Source: Opitutales bacterium
Lineage (GTDB): Bacteria > Verrucomicrobiota > Verrucomicrobiia > Opitutales > Seribacteraceae
Assembly (NCBI GenBank): GCA_028042835.1
Contig: JAOFOL010000006.1
Span: 1-64,000 of the forward strand
Direction of reading: 5' to 3'
Length of the DNA stretch: 64,000 nt
The notes beneath the pieces were generated by a model. It worked only from the letters and a program-made list of their open reading frames with translations, ran no database searches and had not been told where the DNA came from. Shown in pieces: positions 9,430 to 18,229 of this stretch. Both the position numbers and the translations under genes were made by a program. Within the stretch, counting starts at the first letter, position 1. Every line of letters begins with the position of its first letter.

Positions 9430-10836
9430 CTAGCTGATTTCTAATCCCAGATAATTCTTGGCATTTGCATAGCATACGCGCTTGGCTAAATTCCCGATTA
9501 ATTCAAAGTCATCAGGAACGAAACCCTCTTCCATCCAATTACCCAGTAGGTTACAAAGAATTCTCCGAAAATACTCATGTCGGGGGAAGGAAAGAAAAGA
9601 CCGTGAATCCGTGAGCATTCCCACGAAATGAGAAAGCAATCCGACATTGGCCAAGGTTTTAATTTGTTCTTCCATCCCGTCACGTTGGTCAAGGTGCCAC
9701 CAGCCCGATCCAAATTGCATTTTCCCTGGAATATCCCTTTGGAAATTTCCAAGCATCGTGGCAACGGTAAAATTATCAGCTGGGTTATTATTATAAATAA
9801 TTGTTTTGGGTAAAGATTCATCTTTATCCAATTTGTCGAGAAATGCCCTCATGTTATCTGCCTGGCTCCGATCACCGATGGAATCGGTTCCTGCGTCTGG
9901 ACCAAACTCTTTGAGCAAACGGCTTGAATTATTTCGCAACGGACCTAAGTGCACCTGCATTGTCCATCCTTTTGCTTGGTAGAGGCGTCCGAGGAAGAGC
10001 ATAATAAAACCCGTGAAATTATTTTCATCCTCTGTATTAGCGGATACTCCATCGAGTACATCTGCAAATATCTGACGAGCTCTATCTTCGTTAGGAAAGG
10101 AGCTCGGGAAAGTTGGGAAACTATGGTCAGATAACCGGCATCCAATCTCATGAAAGTGATTTACGCGTCTAGCTAAGCATTCAAGGAAATCATTCAAATG
10201 ATTAATTTCTTTATCTGCCTGTATTTCCAAGTTTTCTATCCAGTTGAGAAAGGAGGGGGAGTCTCCAACTCCCCAGGCTTTGTCTGGCCTAAAGGTCGGA
10301 TACACGCCAGTGCCCACATGGTCATCTGCCGCGATACGTTCATGGTCTGTGGTCGGTGCTGCGGGGTCATCGGTGGTGCACAGTGCATTCACCTGAAATT
10401 TTTCCAACATGCCATGGGCACTGAAATTAGGAGCCTGTAATTTTGCATTGGCAGCTTCCCATATCTCCTCGGCAGTCTCCGGTCCGAGCAGGGTATCGAT
10501 ATCGAAGCATCGCTTGAGTTCCAAGTGAGTCCAGTGATAAAGCGGGTTCCCTAAACTGTGTGGAATAGTGGCAGCCCAGGCCAAGTATTTTTCTTTGGGA
10601 TCTCCGTTCCCCGTGACTAATTCTTCGGGTGTACCATTTGCCCGCATTGCCCGCCATTTGTAGTGGTCTGATTCCAACCACGCATCTGCCAAATTTTCAA
10701 ACTTTCGGTTATTAGCGATTTCATCAGGCGGCAAATGATTGTGGAAATCTAGAATAGGTTCATTCTCCGCATACTCGTGGAATAAGCGAACTGCTTGGCT
10801 GCTCGAAAGAAGGAAGTCGTCGTGAATGAAGCTCAT
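9430..10836 (-). CDS. uxaC: Uronate (glucuronate) isomerase
   Basis: Amidohydrolase-fold isomerase converting glucuronate/galacturonate to fructuronate/tagaturonate; 468 aa, the usual UxaC length. Seen: the HxH metal motif in ILDFHNHLPP (His32, His34), YKWRAMRANG near residue 59, CTTDDPA near 151, MQVHLGPLRNNS near 295, and the C-terminal FVGMLTDSRSFLSFPRHEYFRR stretch (given here only as its position, about 405-426). It ends 13 bp from the convergent CRTAC1-like gene and is followed upstream by a sulfatase gene, a pairing that suggests breakdown of sulfated, uronate-containing polysaccharide. Confidence 0.95.
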   Translation of the reverse strand: MSFIHDDFLLSSSQAVRLFHEYAENEPILDFHNHLPPDEIANNRKFENLADAWLESDHYKWRAMRANGTPEELVTGNGDPKEKYLAWAATIPHSLGNPLYHWTHLELKRCFDIDTLLGPETAEEIWEAANAKLQAPNFSAHGMLEKFQVNALCTTDDPAAPTTDHERIAADDHVGTGVYPTFRPDKAWGVGDSPSFLNWIENLEIQADKEINHLNDFLECLARRVNHFHEIGCRLSDHSFPTFPSSFPNEDRARQIFADVLDGVSANTEDENNFTGFIMLFLGRLYQAKGWTMQVHLGPLRNNSSRLLKEFGPDAGTDSIGDRSQADNMRAFLDKLDKDESLPKTIIYNNNPADNFTVATMLGNFQRDIPGKMQFGSGWWHLDQRDGMEEQIKTLANVGLLSHFVGMLTDSRSFLSFPRHEYFRRILCNLLGNWMEEGFVPDDFELIGNLAKRVCYANAKNYLGLEIS

Positions 10837-10842
10837 TTAAAA

Positions 10843-12991
10843 TTATTTTATCTTTATTCTGACTTTCTCGATCTTCCCGTCAAAGGCAAATACATCATTA
10901 TATTCTCCTACAGTACCGCCTTCATCACGGCCAACCTGCAAACCATCGATGGGCATTTCGTTGACTAGACTGCTAACTTTTCCATTACCAATTTTCCGCT
11001 TGCCGGCAAAGAGCTCCACCATCCCCGCGGCATTTAATTTAGCAAAAACTTTCCCATCTTTCTCTCTTAATTTTTCGTTTGCTTTAATGGTCTCAACTTT
11101 TCCTCCGAGACTCAGGCTAAAGTGGAGAATATTATTTTTTACAAATAAAACCCATCCGTGAGTATCACCTCCTTGGGCAACCAAAACACCTTCTCCGTGC
11201 TTCCCCATCTGAACTTCCATCTCGAAAGCCTTTTTTGCAATCATCGGCGCCTGATTCTGTCCGAGGTTTGCATTATGTTCTAAAGTAAATGTTTTTTTAT
11301 TACTGAAGGAACTCTTTTTGTTTCGGTTCCAAGGCCAAGGCTTTGCTTTTGCTTCGATCGCCCATACTTCCCATTTTTTTGCCATTTCCTTGGCTCGCTC
11401 GGAATGCGCTTCGCTTAAGTCATTTAGTTCTGAACGGTCCGCTTCAAGGTCATACAACTCCCACCCCCCATTGGCTCCCTTTGCGACCAGTTTCCATTTT
11501 CCTATTCGTATTGCCCCGGTTTCCTTCATGTTCCCAGAAAATCGGGTTTTGTCGTTTGAATTTCTTTCCGGAAAAGGCAGGCTTTAAAGAAACTCCCTGC
11601 ATCGGGACAATTTTTTCTCCGTTCTTTTCTTCAGGGAAATCTGCTTGGGCTAAGTCTACACAGGTAGCCATCAGGTCGATCAGATGCGCTGGTTGGTGAT
11701 CGAACTTTCCACGAAGTTTTTGGGGAATTCCTTTAGGCCAGTGAGCTACCAATGGTGTACTTATACCCCCTTCATGGACCCAGTGCTTGTATTGGCGAAA
11801 TGGGGTATTACTGACATTTGCCCACGCCTTTCCGTATCCATGATAGGTGTCTGCTCCGCCAGTCATCACTTCCGTTCCCTGTTTCATAACCACCCCGTCA
11901 CGGGTACGCTTTGGAATCATGTCCATTTGTAGATCCGTCGCTTTCATAGGTTTTAAAATATTGGGATCACTATCCTTATATTGAATACCTTCTCTTCTGC
12001 CCATCCCCTCGGCACAACCTCCATTATCGGCTATAAACATGATCAATGTATTATCAAGCATCTTTCTTTTTTCGAGAGTTCCAATCACTTTGCCCAGTCC
12101 CTGATCCAAGCGGTCAACCATAGCCGCATACACTTCCATATGTCGGATTTCCCATTCTTTGTTCTTGGCATCATCCCATGCTTCGGCATCGCGGGGAGAA
12201 AGTTTCCATTTCGGATCAATCAGGCCCAACTCGACTTGTTTTTTATAGCGAGCTGTTCTAATTTTCTCCCACCCTTCATCATATTTTCCTTTATATTTTT
12301 CAATATCTTCGGGCAGAGCATGCATTGGCCAGTGGGGAGCGGTGTGGGCTACATAAAGAAAGAACGGATTTTCACCATCATGCTCATTGATAAAACGCGT
12401 GGCATGATCATTGATTGCATCAGTATAGTAAAATACATCTGGTTTGTATTCCTTGTCGGCGTAAGGAGAAATTAAGGTATTGTCCCGTGTCAGTGAATTT
12501 GGATCAAAGAAACTACCGGCTCCGTGAATAGTACCATAGAAACGATCAAAGCCACGTTGCCTTGGCCAGTTGTGCTGGGATGAACCGAGTTGAACTTTTG
12601 GAGTGACATGCCATTTGCCTGATAAATAAGTTGAATATTTAGCAGGTCTAAGGACTTCGGCAATGGTTTGAACATTTGTACCCAGATCACCTTTATATCC
12701 AGGCAACCCGGTATCATTCATCATGTGTCCGATTCCTGCCTGGTGGGGATAGGTGCCCGTAAGCAGGCTGGCACGGGTAGGGCAGCAACGGCCGGTGTTA
12801 TAGAACTGCGTGAATCGTAATCCATTGTTGGCAAGACGATCGAGATTGGGAGTTTCAATCTCGCTGCCATAGCACCCGATATCCGACCAACCCATATCGT
12901 CTGCCATTACAATAATGACATTCGGTCTGTTTTGCCCCATGGCAATGCCGTACATAAAAAGAAAAAAGCTAAAAACGATAGAAAATCTCAT
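10843..12991 (-). pseudogene. Secreted sulfatase with C-terminal lectin-like domain, frameshifted
   Basis: Two overlapping frames make up one sulfatase of about 715 aa. Frame one (start 12991) has a signal peptide, DD at residues 31-32, the formylglycine motif CCPTR starting at Cys69, SGKWHVTP near 124 and FIADNGG near 319, and is in register up to FWEHEGNR. The expected continuation, AIRIGKWKLVAKG then GGWELYDLEADRSELNDL, lies in another frame. One extra base in the CCCC run at 11514-11517 explains the shift. After the sulfatase fold, about 150 residues form a LamG/concanavalin-like beta domain. If the shift is real the product loses its C-terminal sulfatase strand and the lectin-like domain. 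A sequencing error is equally possible. Confidence 0.85.
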
Positions 12992-13066
12992 AAGTGGTTA
13001 GGTTCAACAGGCTTTTTGCTTGCTCGAGGGGGGTAAAGTCAATACTTAACAAATGTTTTGGAGCAC

Positions 13067-13141
13067 GGCGCGGTAGCCAAGTGGTAAGGCCGGGGACTGC
13101 AAATCCTCTATTCGCCGGTTCGATTCCGGCCCGCGCCTCCA
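13067..13141 (+). tRNA. tRNA-Cys (anticodon GCA)
   Basis: Full cloverleaf: acceptor GGCGCGG (13067-13073) pairs with CCGCGCC (13131-13137), followed by discriminator T and encoded CCA. D arm GCC/GGC, anticodon stem GGGGA/TCCTC with one G-T pair around loop CTGCAAA (anticodon GCA at 13099-13101), and T arm GCCGG-TTCGATT-CCGGC are all present. The gene is intact, and its 3' part from 13094 is repeated at 35733, marking it as the integration site of the element. Confidence 0.97.
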
Positions 13142-13144
13142 TTC
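13094..13144 (+). repeat. attL, left attachment repeat within tRNA-Cys
   Basis: 51 bp running from the anticodon stem through the CCA end and three bases beyond. It matches 35733-35783 at 50 of 51 positions; the one difference is C at 13113 against T at 35752, in the variable loop. The insertion lies downstream, so the tRNA remains complete. Confidence 0.93.
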
Positions 13145-13434
13145 TTTACTTATTCTGGATCAGTATTTTACGGGATTTATCTCTTTGCTGGTCTCACAAC
13201 CCCAAAAATATCCTTGGCCATTTCTTGGCCACTTTTGGGTTCTTTCCTAGCTGTTTTTAGTCCTCGAGTCCTGGATCTGTGGGGTTCGCTTGAAAAAGTC
13301 AAAACCATGGAATCCTTAGACTATTGAGATAATTCAAAATGCAAGGGGGGGGAGGGGGGCTAAAGCAAAGGTCAGTCGGTCTGAATTACAAACTCATTTA
13401 GCCACAGAAAAAATGTGACAAAGGAGCTTGCTCA
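13145..13434. other. Gene-free left end of the element
   Basis: 290 bp between attL and the first element gene. Apart from the arm-type repeats it holds a G-rich tract (eight G, A, six G) at 13345-13359 and no convincing gene. An open frame across the tRNA and this region has no support as a gene. Confidence 0.6.
13211..13232 (+). promoter_or_regulatory. Left arm-type repeats (putative integrase sites)
   Basis: Two tandem copies of a 10-bp motif, TCCTTGGCCA (13211-13220) and TTCTTGGCCA (13222-13231), spaced 11 bp apart, about one helical turn. The same doublet in the same orientation occurs at the right end (35593-35613), so both ends carry it just inside the attachment repeats. This is the arrangement of arm-type binding sites of lambda-type integrases; binding itself is inferred. 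Confidence 0.6.
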
Positions 13435-13641
13435 ATGAAGAGTTTAGGGGCACGATTTGAGGATATTCTATACTTCGAAAAGAAGATGGAGGCAGGCAAA
13501 CTACCCTCAGAAGATACTTCCTGTTACATCAAATTCGTAGGTACCCTAGGAGCTAGAGATGCAGTTATGACCAACAGAAGCAAAGAGAAGTTAGCTGAGT
13601 CTGAGGAGGTACTTGAGTTACCTTTTGAGGTGAGAGATTGA
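13435..13641 (+). CDS. Small hypothetical protein (68 aa)
   Basis: Unrecognised 68-aa protein with mixed charge, no membrane segment and no signal peptide. A strong Shine-Dalgarno sequence (AAGGAG at 13421-13426, 8 bp before the ATG) supports translation and the chosen start. It is the first rightward gene of the element and lies 37 bp before the HNH nuclease gene, so the two may form an operon. One could think of a regulator or anti-nuclease protein, but nothing in the sequence shows this. Confidence 0.6.
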   Translation: MKSLGARFEDILYFEKKMEAGKLPSEDTSCYIKFVGTLGARDAVMTNRSKEKLAESEEVLELPFEVRD

Positions 13642-13678
13642 CTAGTGGTCTAAAAAGTTTTTCTTTTGGTTAAAGCTG

Positions 13679-14800
13679 ATGGCGATTCCACAGAAATTTA
13701 TCTACCAAAACGGTAGAAATAAAGGGAGAATAATTCAAAATTTGGTACAAATAAAAGGAGATCACAATTTTGAACGAAGAGATGCACACCCTAAGATAAA
13801 AGGCTTATTCTTTCTACGTTACGAGCAAAGTCGTACCATACAACGATGGGTTGAAGAAGAGAGGCTCAAGCCTTTGCACCCAACTAATCACATAATAACA
13901 AAAGCTCTACCAAAAGATATACCAATCCACAACTCAGGAAAGGCACTTGGCAGAATTAATCAAACTCTATTACAGACAGGCAAAGAACAAGGATTTTACA
14001 ACATAGGGGATCTTCACCCGATATATAAAAATTGTTTTTATCTCAGGTGGAACGGAAGAGTGAGAGCTAAAAACAGTGAAATGTGGGGATCTTCGGATCA
14101 ATTAAATAAAATAAAGTCAAGAGCTCGGAAACGGCATGTAAAGAGATGGAATGTTGATAAAGGCCGACCGACTATGGCCGAAAAATCGTATCAGACGGGC
14201 TCTTCAATAAAATTTAAACGAGGCGATCAACATCCCTCAAGGAAACTGGTGTTTAAAAGTTATAAAAAAGATAAGAAACAAAACAAAGTATATGAAATTT
14301 GGGTGACAGCCGGAGATTTACATGCGTGGAAACAGAAAAGAAAAGATTTTCCATCGAGACAGGCGAGACCATCAACACCTAGAGAAAGAAAACAAAATAG
14401 AGAGCGGGCTAAAAAAAAGAGAGACAACGACCCGCAGTACAGATTAGCAAGCGTCTTGAGAGTATTAGTCAGAACTTCTTTATCTGTACGAAAGGCTTCA
14501 AAAGCTGAAAGAACAAAAGAACTTTTGGGTTCTTCCATTGAGCAATTTAAGGTGCACCTAGAGTCTCAATTTACCGAAGGAATGTCTTGGAATAACATGG
14601 GGAGAGGAGGTTGGCATATTGATCACATCATTCCGTGTGCATTCTTTGACCTGACCAAACCAAGTCATCAAAAGGTATGTTTTAACTGGCAAAATCTTCA
14701 GCCGTTATGGGAAAAAGATAATATTACTAAAGGTGATAAATTTCCGCTTTCTGTATTGCTTGTACTTTTTAAATACGGGTACAACCGAATTACCGTGTAA
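13679..14800 (+). CDS. HNH endonuclease with three N-terminal repeat modules
   Basis: Protein of 373 aa ending in a phage-type HNH nuclease domain at about residues 300-355: WHIDHIIP supplies the first His-Asp pair, and FNWQNLQPLW followed by KDNITKGDK the N and last-H region (the final ligand is replaced by K/D-type residues as in many phage HNH proteins). Upstream are three copies of a module whose core reads D-x-H-P-x4-(L/C)-x-F, at residues 35-45, 111-120 and 183-192, each followed by an aromatic/basic strand. Residues 225-262 are a highly basic, probably disordered or DNA-contacting linker. The neighbour to the right, 9 bp away, is a second HNH protein. Homing, island maintenance or defence are all possible roles. 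Confidence 0.8.
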   Translation: MAIPQKFIYQNGRNKGRIIQNLVQIKGDHNFERRDAHPKIKGLFFLRYEQSRTIQRWVEEERLKPLHPTNHIITKALPKDIPIHNSGKALGRINQTLLQTGKEQGFYNIGDLHPIYKNCFYLRWNGRVRAKNSEMWGSSDQLNKIKSRARKRHVKRWNVDKGRPTMAEKSYQTGSSIKFKRGDQHPSRKLVFKSYKKDKKQNKVYEIWVTAGDLHAWKQKRKDFPSRQARPSTPRERKQNRERAKKKRDNDPQYRLASVLRVLVRTSLSVRKASKAERTKELLGSSIEQFKVHLESQFTEGMSWNNMGRGGWHIDHIIPCAFFDLTKPSHQKVCFNWQNLQPLWEKDNITKGDKFPLSVLLVLFKYGYNRITV

Positions 14801-14809
14801 GTCCAAGTA

Positions 14810-16405
14810 ATGAATATAACAACTAAAGAGAAACGTCAGGAATGGAACTCATTTTTCAAAGGAGATATTGATCCAAATAACATTCCTAGCAAAGAACTTA
14901 TAATCTCAAAGCTTGTTGAGAAGAGTCACATAAATGACAAAAAAAGGGTAAGAAAAGAAATTGAATCAAAAACTGAAGAATTTATCAAAGAGGCTAAGAA
15001 AGCTTGGGGTAATGATGAATTTAGCTACTCAAACACAGTTTTTTATGGAAGAGGAATAATTGTTATACATAAAGATTTTGGACCAGCTTGGCAAAGACCA
15101 GAGGCACATCTCAAAAAGATATTTCCATATGGAAACAAAGCTTTTCCTTTAAAAACAGAAAGAGAGATAGTCAGGCTCAATAAAAATGGTCTTAACACTA
15201 GAGAAATTGCGGAGAAGTTTAAAACCACTGATAGTACAATTTCGAAAGTTTTAAAGATTTATAATCAAAAACCGAAAGGGTCTAAAAAAACAACAGAAGA
15301 AGTTGAATTTGAAATAGTTTCGATGTGGGACAGAGGTGAGGTCATTAGCGATATTAAAAATGAAACAAAATTATCTCATTCAACAATTTATAAAGTCCTA
15401 GATAAACACAAGAGAAACAGGGTGGGTAAAAGAGAGAAGAAAGAGAGGCTTAATAGAAGAAAAATACCAGCTGAGATTGCAAAGGAAATAATCGAAAAAT
15501 ATACATCTGTGGAACAACCGACTATATCTTCTCTAGCACGGGAATATAATTTTTCAGGTGATTTGATTCGAGGTTGCCTTAAAAGAAGTAATATCGAAAT
15601 CCGAAAAAACTGTAAAGTTACAGACGCCGAATTTAAAATAATCGTTGAGCGTTATAAAAATGGTGAATCCTCATACAAGTTATCAGAAGATTTTGGAATA
15701 GCTCCAAGTTCGATAACTACAAGACTTCACAGAAAGAATCATAAAGTAAGAGACTCGCTTGATTACAAAAATACTGTAAACGAAGAAGATATTCCTAAAA
15801 TTATAGATTTATACAGTGTAGCAAAATTAGGTTCTTCAACGATTGCTGATCTACTTGGTTACTGGAAAAAGCAAATACTAGATATTCTTAAAGCAAATGA
15901 TATTGAGTCTGATAGATCACCCACATTTTATAGCAGATATAGCAGCCAATCAGAGAGAAAAATAATTAAAAGTATAAGAGGTGGATTAGAGAAAATATAT
16001 AAAAATAGTAAGGGTGATCATGAGAATATTTCTCTAACCGAAAAGGCTCTTAAATTTGTTGGTTGTTCGCCCAAAGAATTATTAACGCATTTGGAAGAAA
16101 CAAAACCGAAATGTGATAAAGATACCACCTTGAATTTAGATCATATAATTCCAATTTCTGCATTTGGTGAATTTATTGGAAATGAGGAAAAACTGAAAGT
16201 TTCATGCCATTACCAGAATCTTCAATTGCTGACTAAAGAGGATAACGAGGCTAAAAGTGATAGTATGGAGATCGGGCTTGAAATGTTGATGAAAAAAGAA
16301 GTTAAAGATAAAGAAGTTTACTTTATACTTGTGGAAATAGCTGAGAAGGAGATTAGAAATAAACAAAAGATTATCGCTGACATTTTGACAAAATATTCTC
16401 CTTGA
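14810..16405 (+). CDS. HNH endonuclease with tandem helix-turn-helix repeats
   Basis: Protein of 531 aa. The first 120 residues are unrecognised. Between about residues 125 and 365 there are five successive resolvase-type HTH units, the clearest reading IVRLNKNGLNTREIAEKF and IVERYKNGESSYKLSEDFG, each about 45-50 residues. The C-terminal third carries an HNH domain: LNLDHIIPISAFG near 443 and CHYQNLQLLTKEDNEAKSD near 467. It has no Cys-based zinc site. Base composition is strongly A-rich. It probably forms an operon with the preceding HNH gene. Multiple HTH units suggest recognition of a long or repeated DNA site by the nuclease; this is inference. Confidence 0.82.
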   Translation: MNITTKEKRQEWNSFFKGDIDPNNIPSKELIISKLVEKSHINDKKRVRKEIESKTEEFIKEAKKAWGNDEFSYSNTVFYGRGIIVIHKDFGPAWQRPEAHLKKIFPYGNKAFPLKTEREIVRLNKNGLNTREIAEKFKTTDSTISKVLKIYNQKPKGSKKTTEEVEFEIVSMWDRGEVISDIKNETKLSHSTIYKVLDKHKRNRVGKREKKERLNRRKIPAEIAKEIIEKYTSVEQPTISSLAREYNFSGDLIRGCLKRSNIEIRKNCKVTDAEFKIIVERYKNGESSYKLSEDFGIAPSSITTRLHRKNHKVRDSLDYKNTVNEEDIPKIIDLYSVAKLGSSTIADLLGYWKKQILDILKANDIESDRSPTFYSRYSSQSERKIIKSIRGGLEKIYKNSKGDHENISLTEKALKFVGCSPKELLTHLEETKPKCDKDTTLNLDHIIPISAFGEFIGNEEKLKVSCHYQNLQLLTKEDNEAKSDSMEIGLEMLMKKEVKDKEVYFILVEIAEKEIRNKQKIIADILTKYSP

Positions 16406-16719
16406 AGAATACGATTCAGGCTTCGCGCACTCTTAATTATAATCTTTCGCCAAGCCTATTACATAGCTCATGTCGGCAAGCAATTAACTAAAGAACAATC
16501 ATGAAAATGAAAGTCATTAGGCAATGTTATGAAAATTTGGTTTTTTTAATCAATCCATCATATTCTAAAATAATCCATTCTGTTCATTTATGCATAGGTT
16601 AAGAATTCTATAGAGTCCTAAAAAAAGGATTTCATTAATGGGAATCATTCTTCCGGAAAAAAACTGAAACAAAAGAAAAGAGATAAATAAAAGTAATTTA
16701 AAAATTCCTTTTATTTATT
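16406..16719. other. Intergenic stretch between convergent gene groups
   Basis: About 310 bp of AT-rich DNA between the rightward HNH gene and the leftward replication genes. I see no gene, tRNA or clear terminator hairpin here. It could hold an origin; the 21-bp repeat at its right edge is listed separately. Confidence 0.5.
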
Positions 16720-16740
16720 CTGACAAAATGACAAAACCTC
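16720..16740 (+). repeat. 21-bp inverted-repeat copy, left of replication module
   Basis: Sequence CTGACAAAATGACAAAACCTC, itself a tandem of TGACAAAA. An inverted copy with 20 of 21 matches is at 20230-20250. The two copies exactly bracket the four leftward genes (DUF3987 ATPase, primase, excisionase-like HTH, hypothetical). This copy lies 4 bp past the stop of the ATPase gene. Likely a binding site for a regulator or replication initiator. Confidence 0.75.
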
Positions 16741-16744
16741 AACT

Positions 16745-18229
16745 TCACTCCTGAGTCTTTAACCTAAGAATTCTTGAGGGTCTGCCCCCTTTTTTTCCTG
16801 CTTCTGGCTTAATGATTTCAAACCGATCGTCGTAGGTTCCAACCACTTCTTCCACTTCTTCGACGTCATAACCCATCCTCCCTAAGTTTCTAATTGTTTC
16901 CGACATTTTACCTTCTTTTTCGAGCACTGATTCAAGCTTACTAGCATATTCGGCTAAGGATAGAATTCGCTTTGATTTAATTTCATTCATTAATTCCTGT
17001 TGGCAAAACTTAACAATTTCCACGGCCCTACGAGTTTGATCCAAGTTAATTTCAACAGGCATGGAATTCTCGTCTTCTGCAATAGCTAGAATACCAGCAA
17101 CTCGAATTGCAATCTCTCGGGACTTACCAAGCTCATTCCTATATGCACTGAGGTCTCCAAATGTATCGTTTCTTCTTTGATTATGGAATTCTAAGAGGTA
17201 CATCCTCGCATCTCGAGTAAACTTGATCTCATGGGGGCTTGTCAGACTTTTCCTTATGGATAAGATTTGTCGAATCTTACATCCCCATAATTCTTTAAGA
17301 TTTGGATCTATTGCAACTTCATCAATTGTTTCAGGTTCAAGAATCATATGTCCTTTGATATATAAAATTCTCGCGGTTAGTCCCTGAGATGAAGCCTCCT
17401 TATCATATATTAATTTTCCAACTACGGATGGTTGAGCCATCCAAAGGGAAGATAAACAAGGCTCTTGTATTTTAACATTGGCTCTTCCAACTCTTCGAAA
17501 TTCTGTTGGGTCCCCAGAAAAACCCTTAAGAATTAATGTAAAATCATTTCCCTGATTACTATATTTACCTTGTAAGTTAGAAAAAATATCTCCTGCCTCG
17601 GAGCTTGCACTAAAAAGGACCCCTTTTGCTTCTTCGAGTGCTACACCCATTGCTTCTGGCGAAGCGTTGTCTATAAAGAAAGGAACCGGACCCCGGATCG
17701 TTTTTTCATCAAGTGAAATTTTATCAATTTCTTTTTGAATGAATTCCAATGGGTCTTGCCCTAAACTTAAGTTTGGTAGGTCAATCTTTTTACTTGAACC
17801 ATTTAAGACACTTTTCTTATGTGCCTTAAATTGTTCTAACCTTGCTTTAAGCCTGGGTATTTTCTTTTGATACTCATCTTCAATTGCTTTGTCAAAATCA
17901 TGTAACGGTTTCAGGGCATTTCCCATTATTACTCCTTTACCCGATGATGATGTGGCAGAAATTAAGGTGTATAGATTGAGATAACTTCCACCATGTTTTG
18001 ATCCATTAGTTGCCTTGAAACTTTTTCCTACTGCTCCAGAAATTGCAGATAGGCCGCTCATTAAGCACATTGCTGGATCGACATCATTGACCTGGCCAAC
18101 AGCTTCAGAAAACTCTTTGAGGATACCTGTGAAGGCCGAATGCGGAAATTTTATTTCATCAATCTCAGTTACATTTGATTTACCTTTATTCAAGGAATGC
18201 TCATTCATATTGTTTGCTAATTTCGGCAT
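16745..18229 (-). CDS. DUF3987-family ATPase (putative replicative helicase of the element)
   Basis: Protein of about 494 aa of the DUF3987 type found beside primases on mobile elements; a helicase or helicase-loader role in element replication is inferred. A P-loop-like segment ATSSSGKGV lies near residue 78, followed by FSASSEAGDIFSNLQGKYS near 210-230 and a C-terminal region reading KKGGRPSRILRL that looks like a winged-helix end. The start is set by AAAGGAG 8 bp before the ATG at 18229. It overlaps the end of the primase gene by 29 bp, so translation is probably coupled. Confidence 0.8.
   Translation of the reverse strand: MPKLANNMNEHSLNKGKSNVTEIDEIKFPHSAFTGILKEFSEAVGQVNDVDPAMCLMSGLSAISGAVGKSFKATNGSKHGGSYLNLYTLISATSSSGKGVIMGNALKPLHDFDKAIEDEYQKKIPRLKARLEQFKAHKKSVLNGSSKKIDLPNLSLGQDPLEFIQKEIDKISLDEKTIRGPVPFFIDNASPEAMGVALEEAKGVLFSASSEAGDIFSNLQGKYSNQGNDFTLILKGFSGDPTEFRRVGRANVKIQEPCLSSLWMAQPSVVGKLIYDKEASSQGLTARILYIKGHMILEPETIDEVAIDPNLKELWGCKIRQILSIRKSLTSPHEIKFTRDARMYLLEFHNQRRNDTFGDLSAYRNELGKSREIAIRVAGILAIAEDENSMPVEINLDQTRRAVEIVKFCQQELMNEIKSKRILSLAEYASKLESVLEKEGKMSETIRNLGRMGYDVEEVEEVVGTYDDRFEIIKPEAGKKGGRPSRILRLKTQE

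Noticed and set aside
12994-13260. Open frame spanning the tRNA-Cys gene
   Set aside because: It runs through the tRNA and the attachment repeat, and its composition does not look like protein.
16386-16393. Extra TGACAAAA copy as part of an iteron array
   Set aside because: It lies within the HNH coding end and lacks the flanking CCTC; a single 8-mer is expected by chance in AT-rich DNA.
16406-16744. CRISPR array or tandem-repeat locus
   Set aside because: No regularly spaced repeats were found here or elsewhere in the window, and no cas genes are present.
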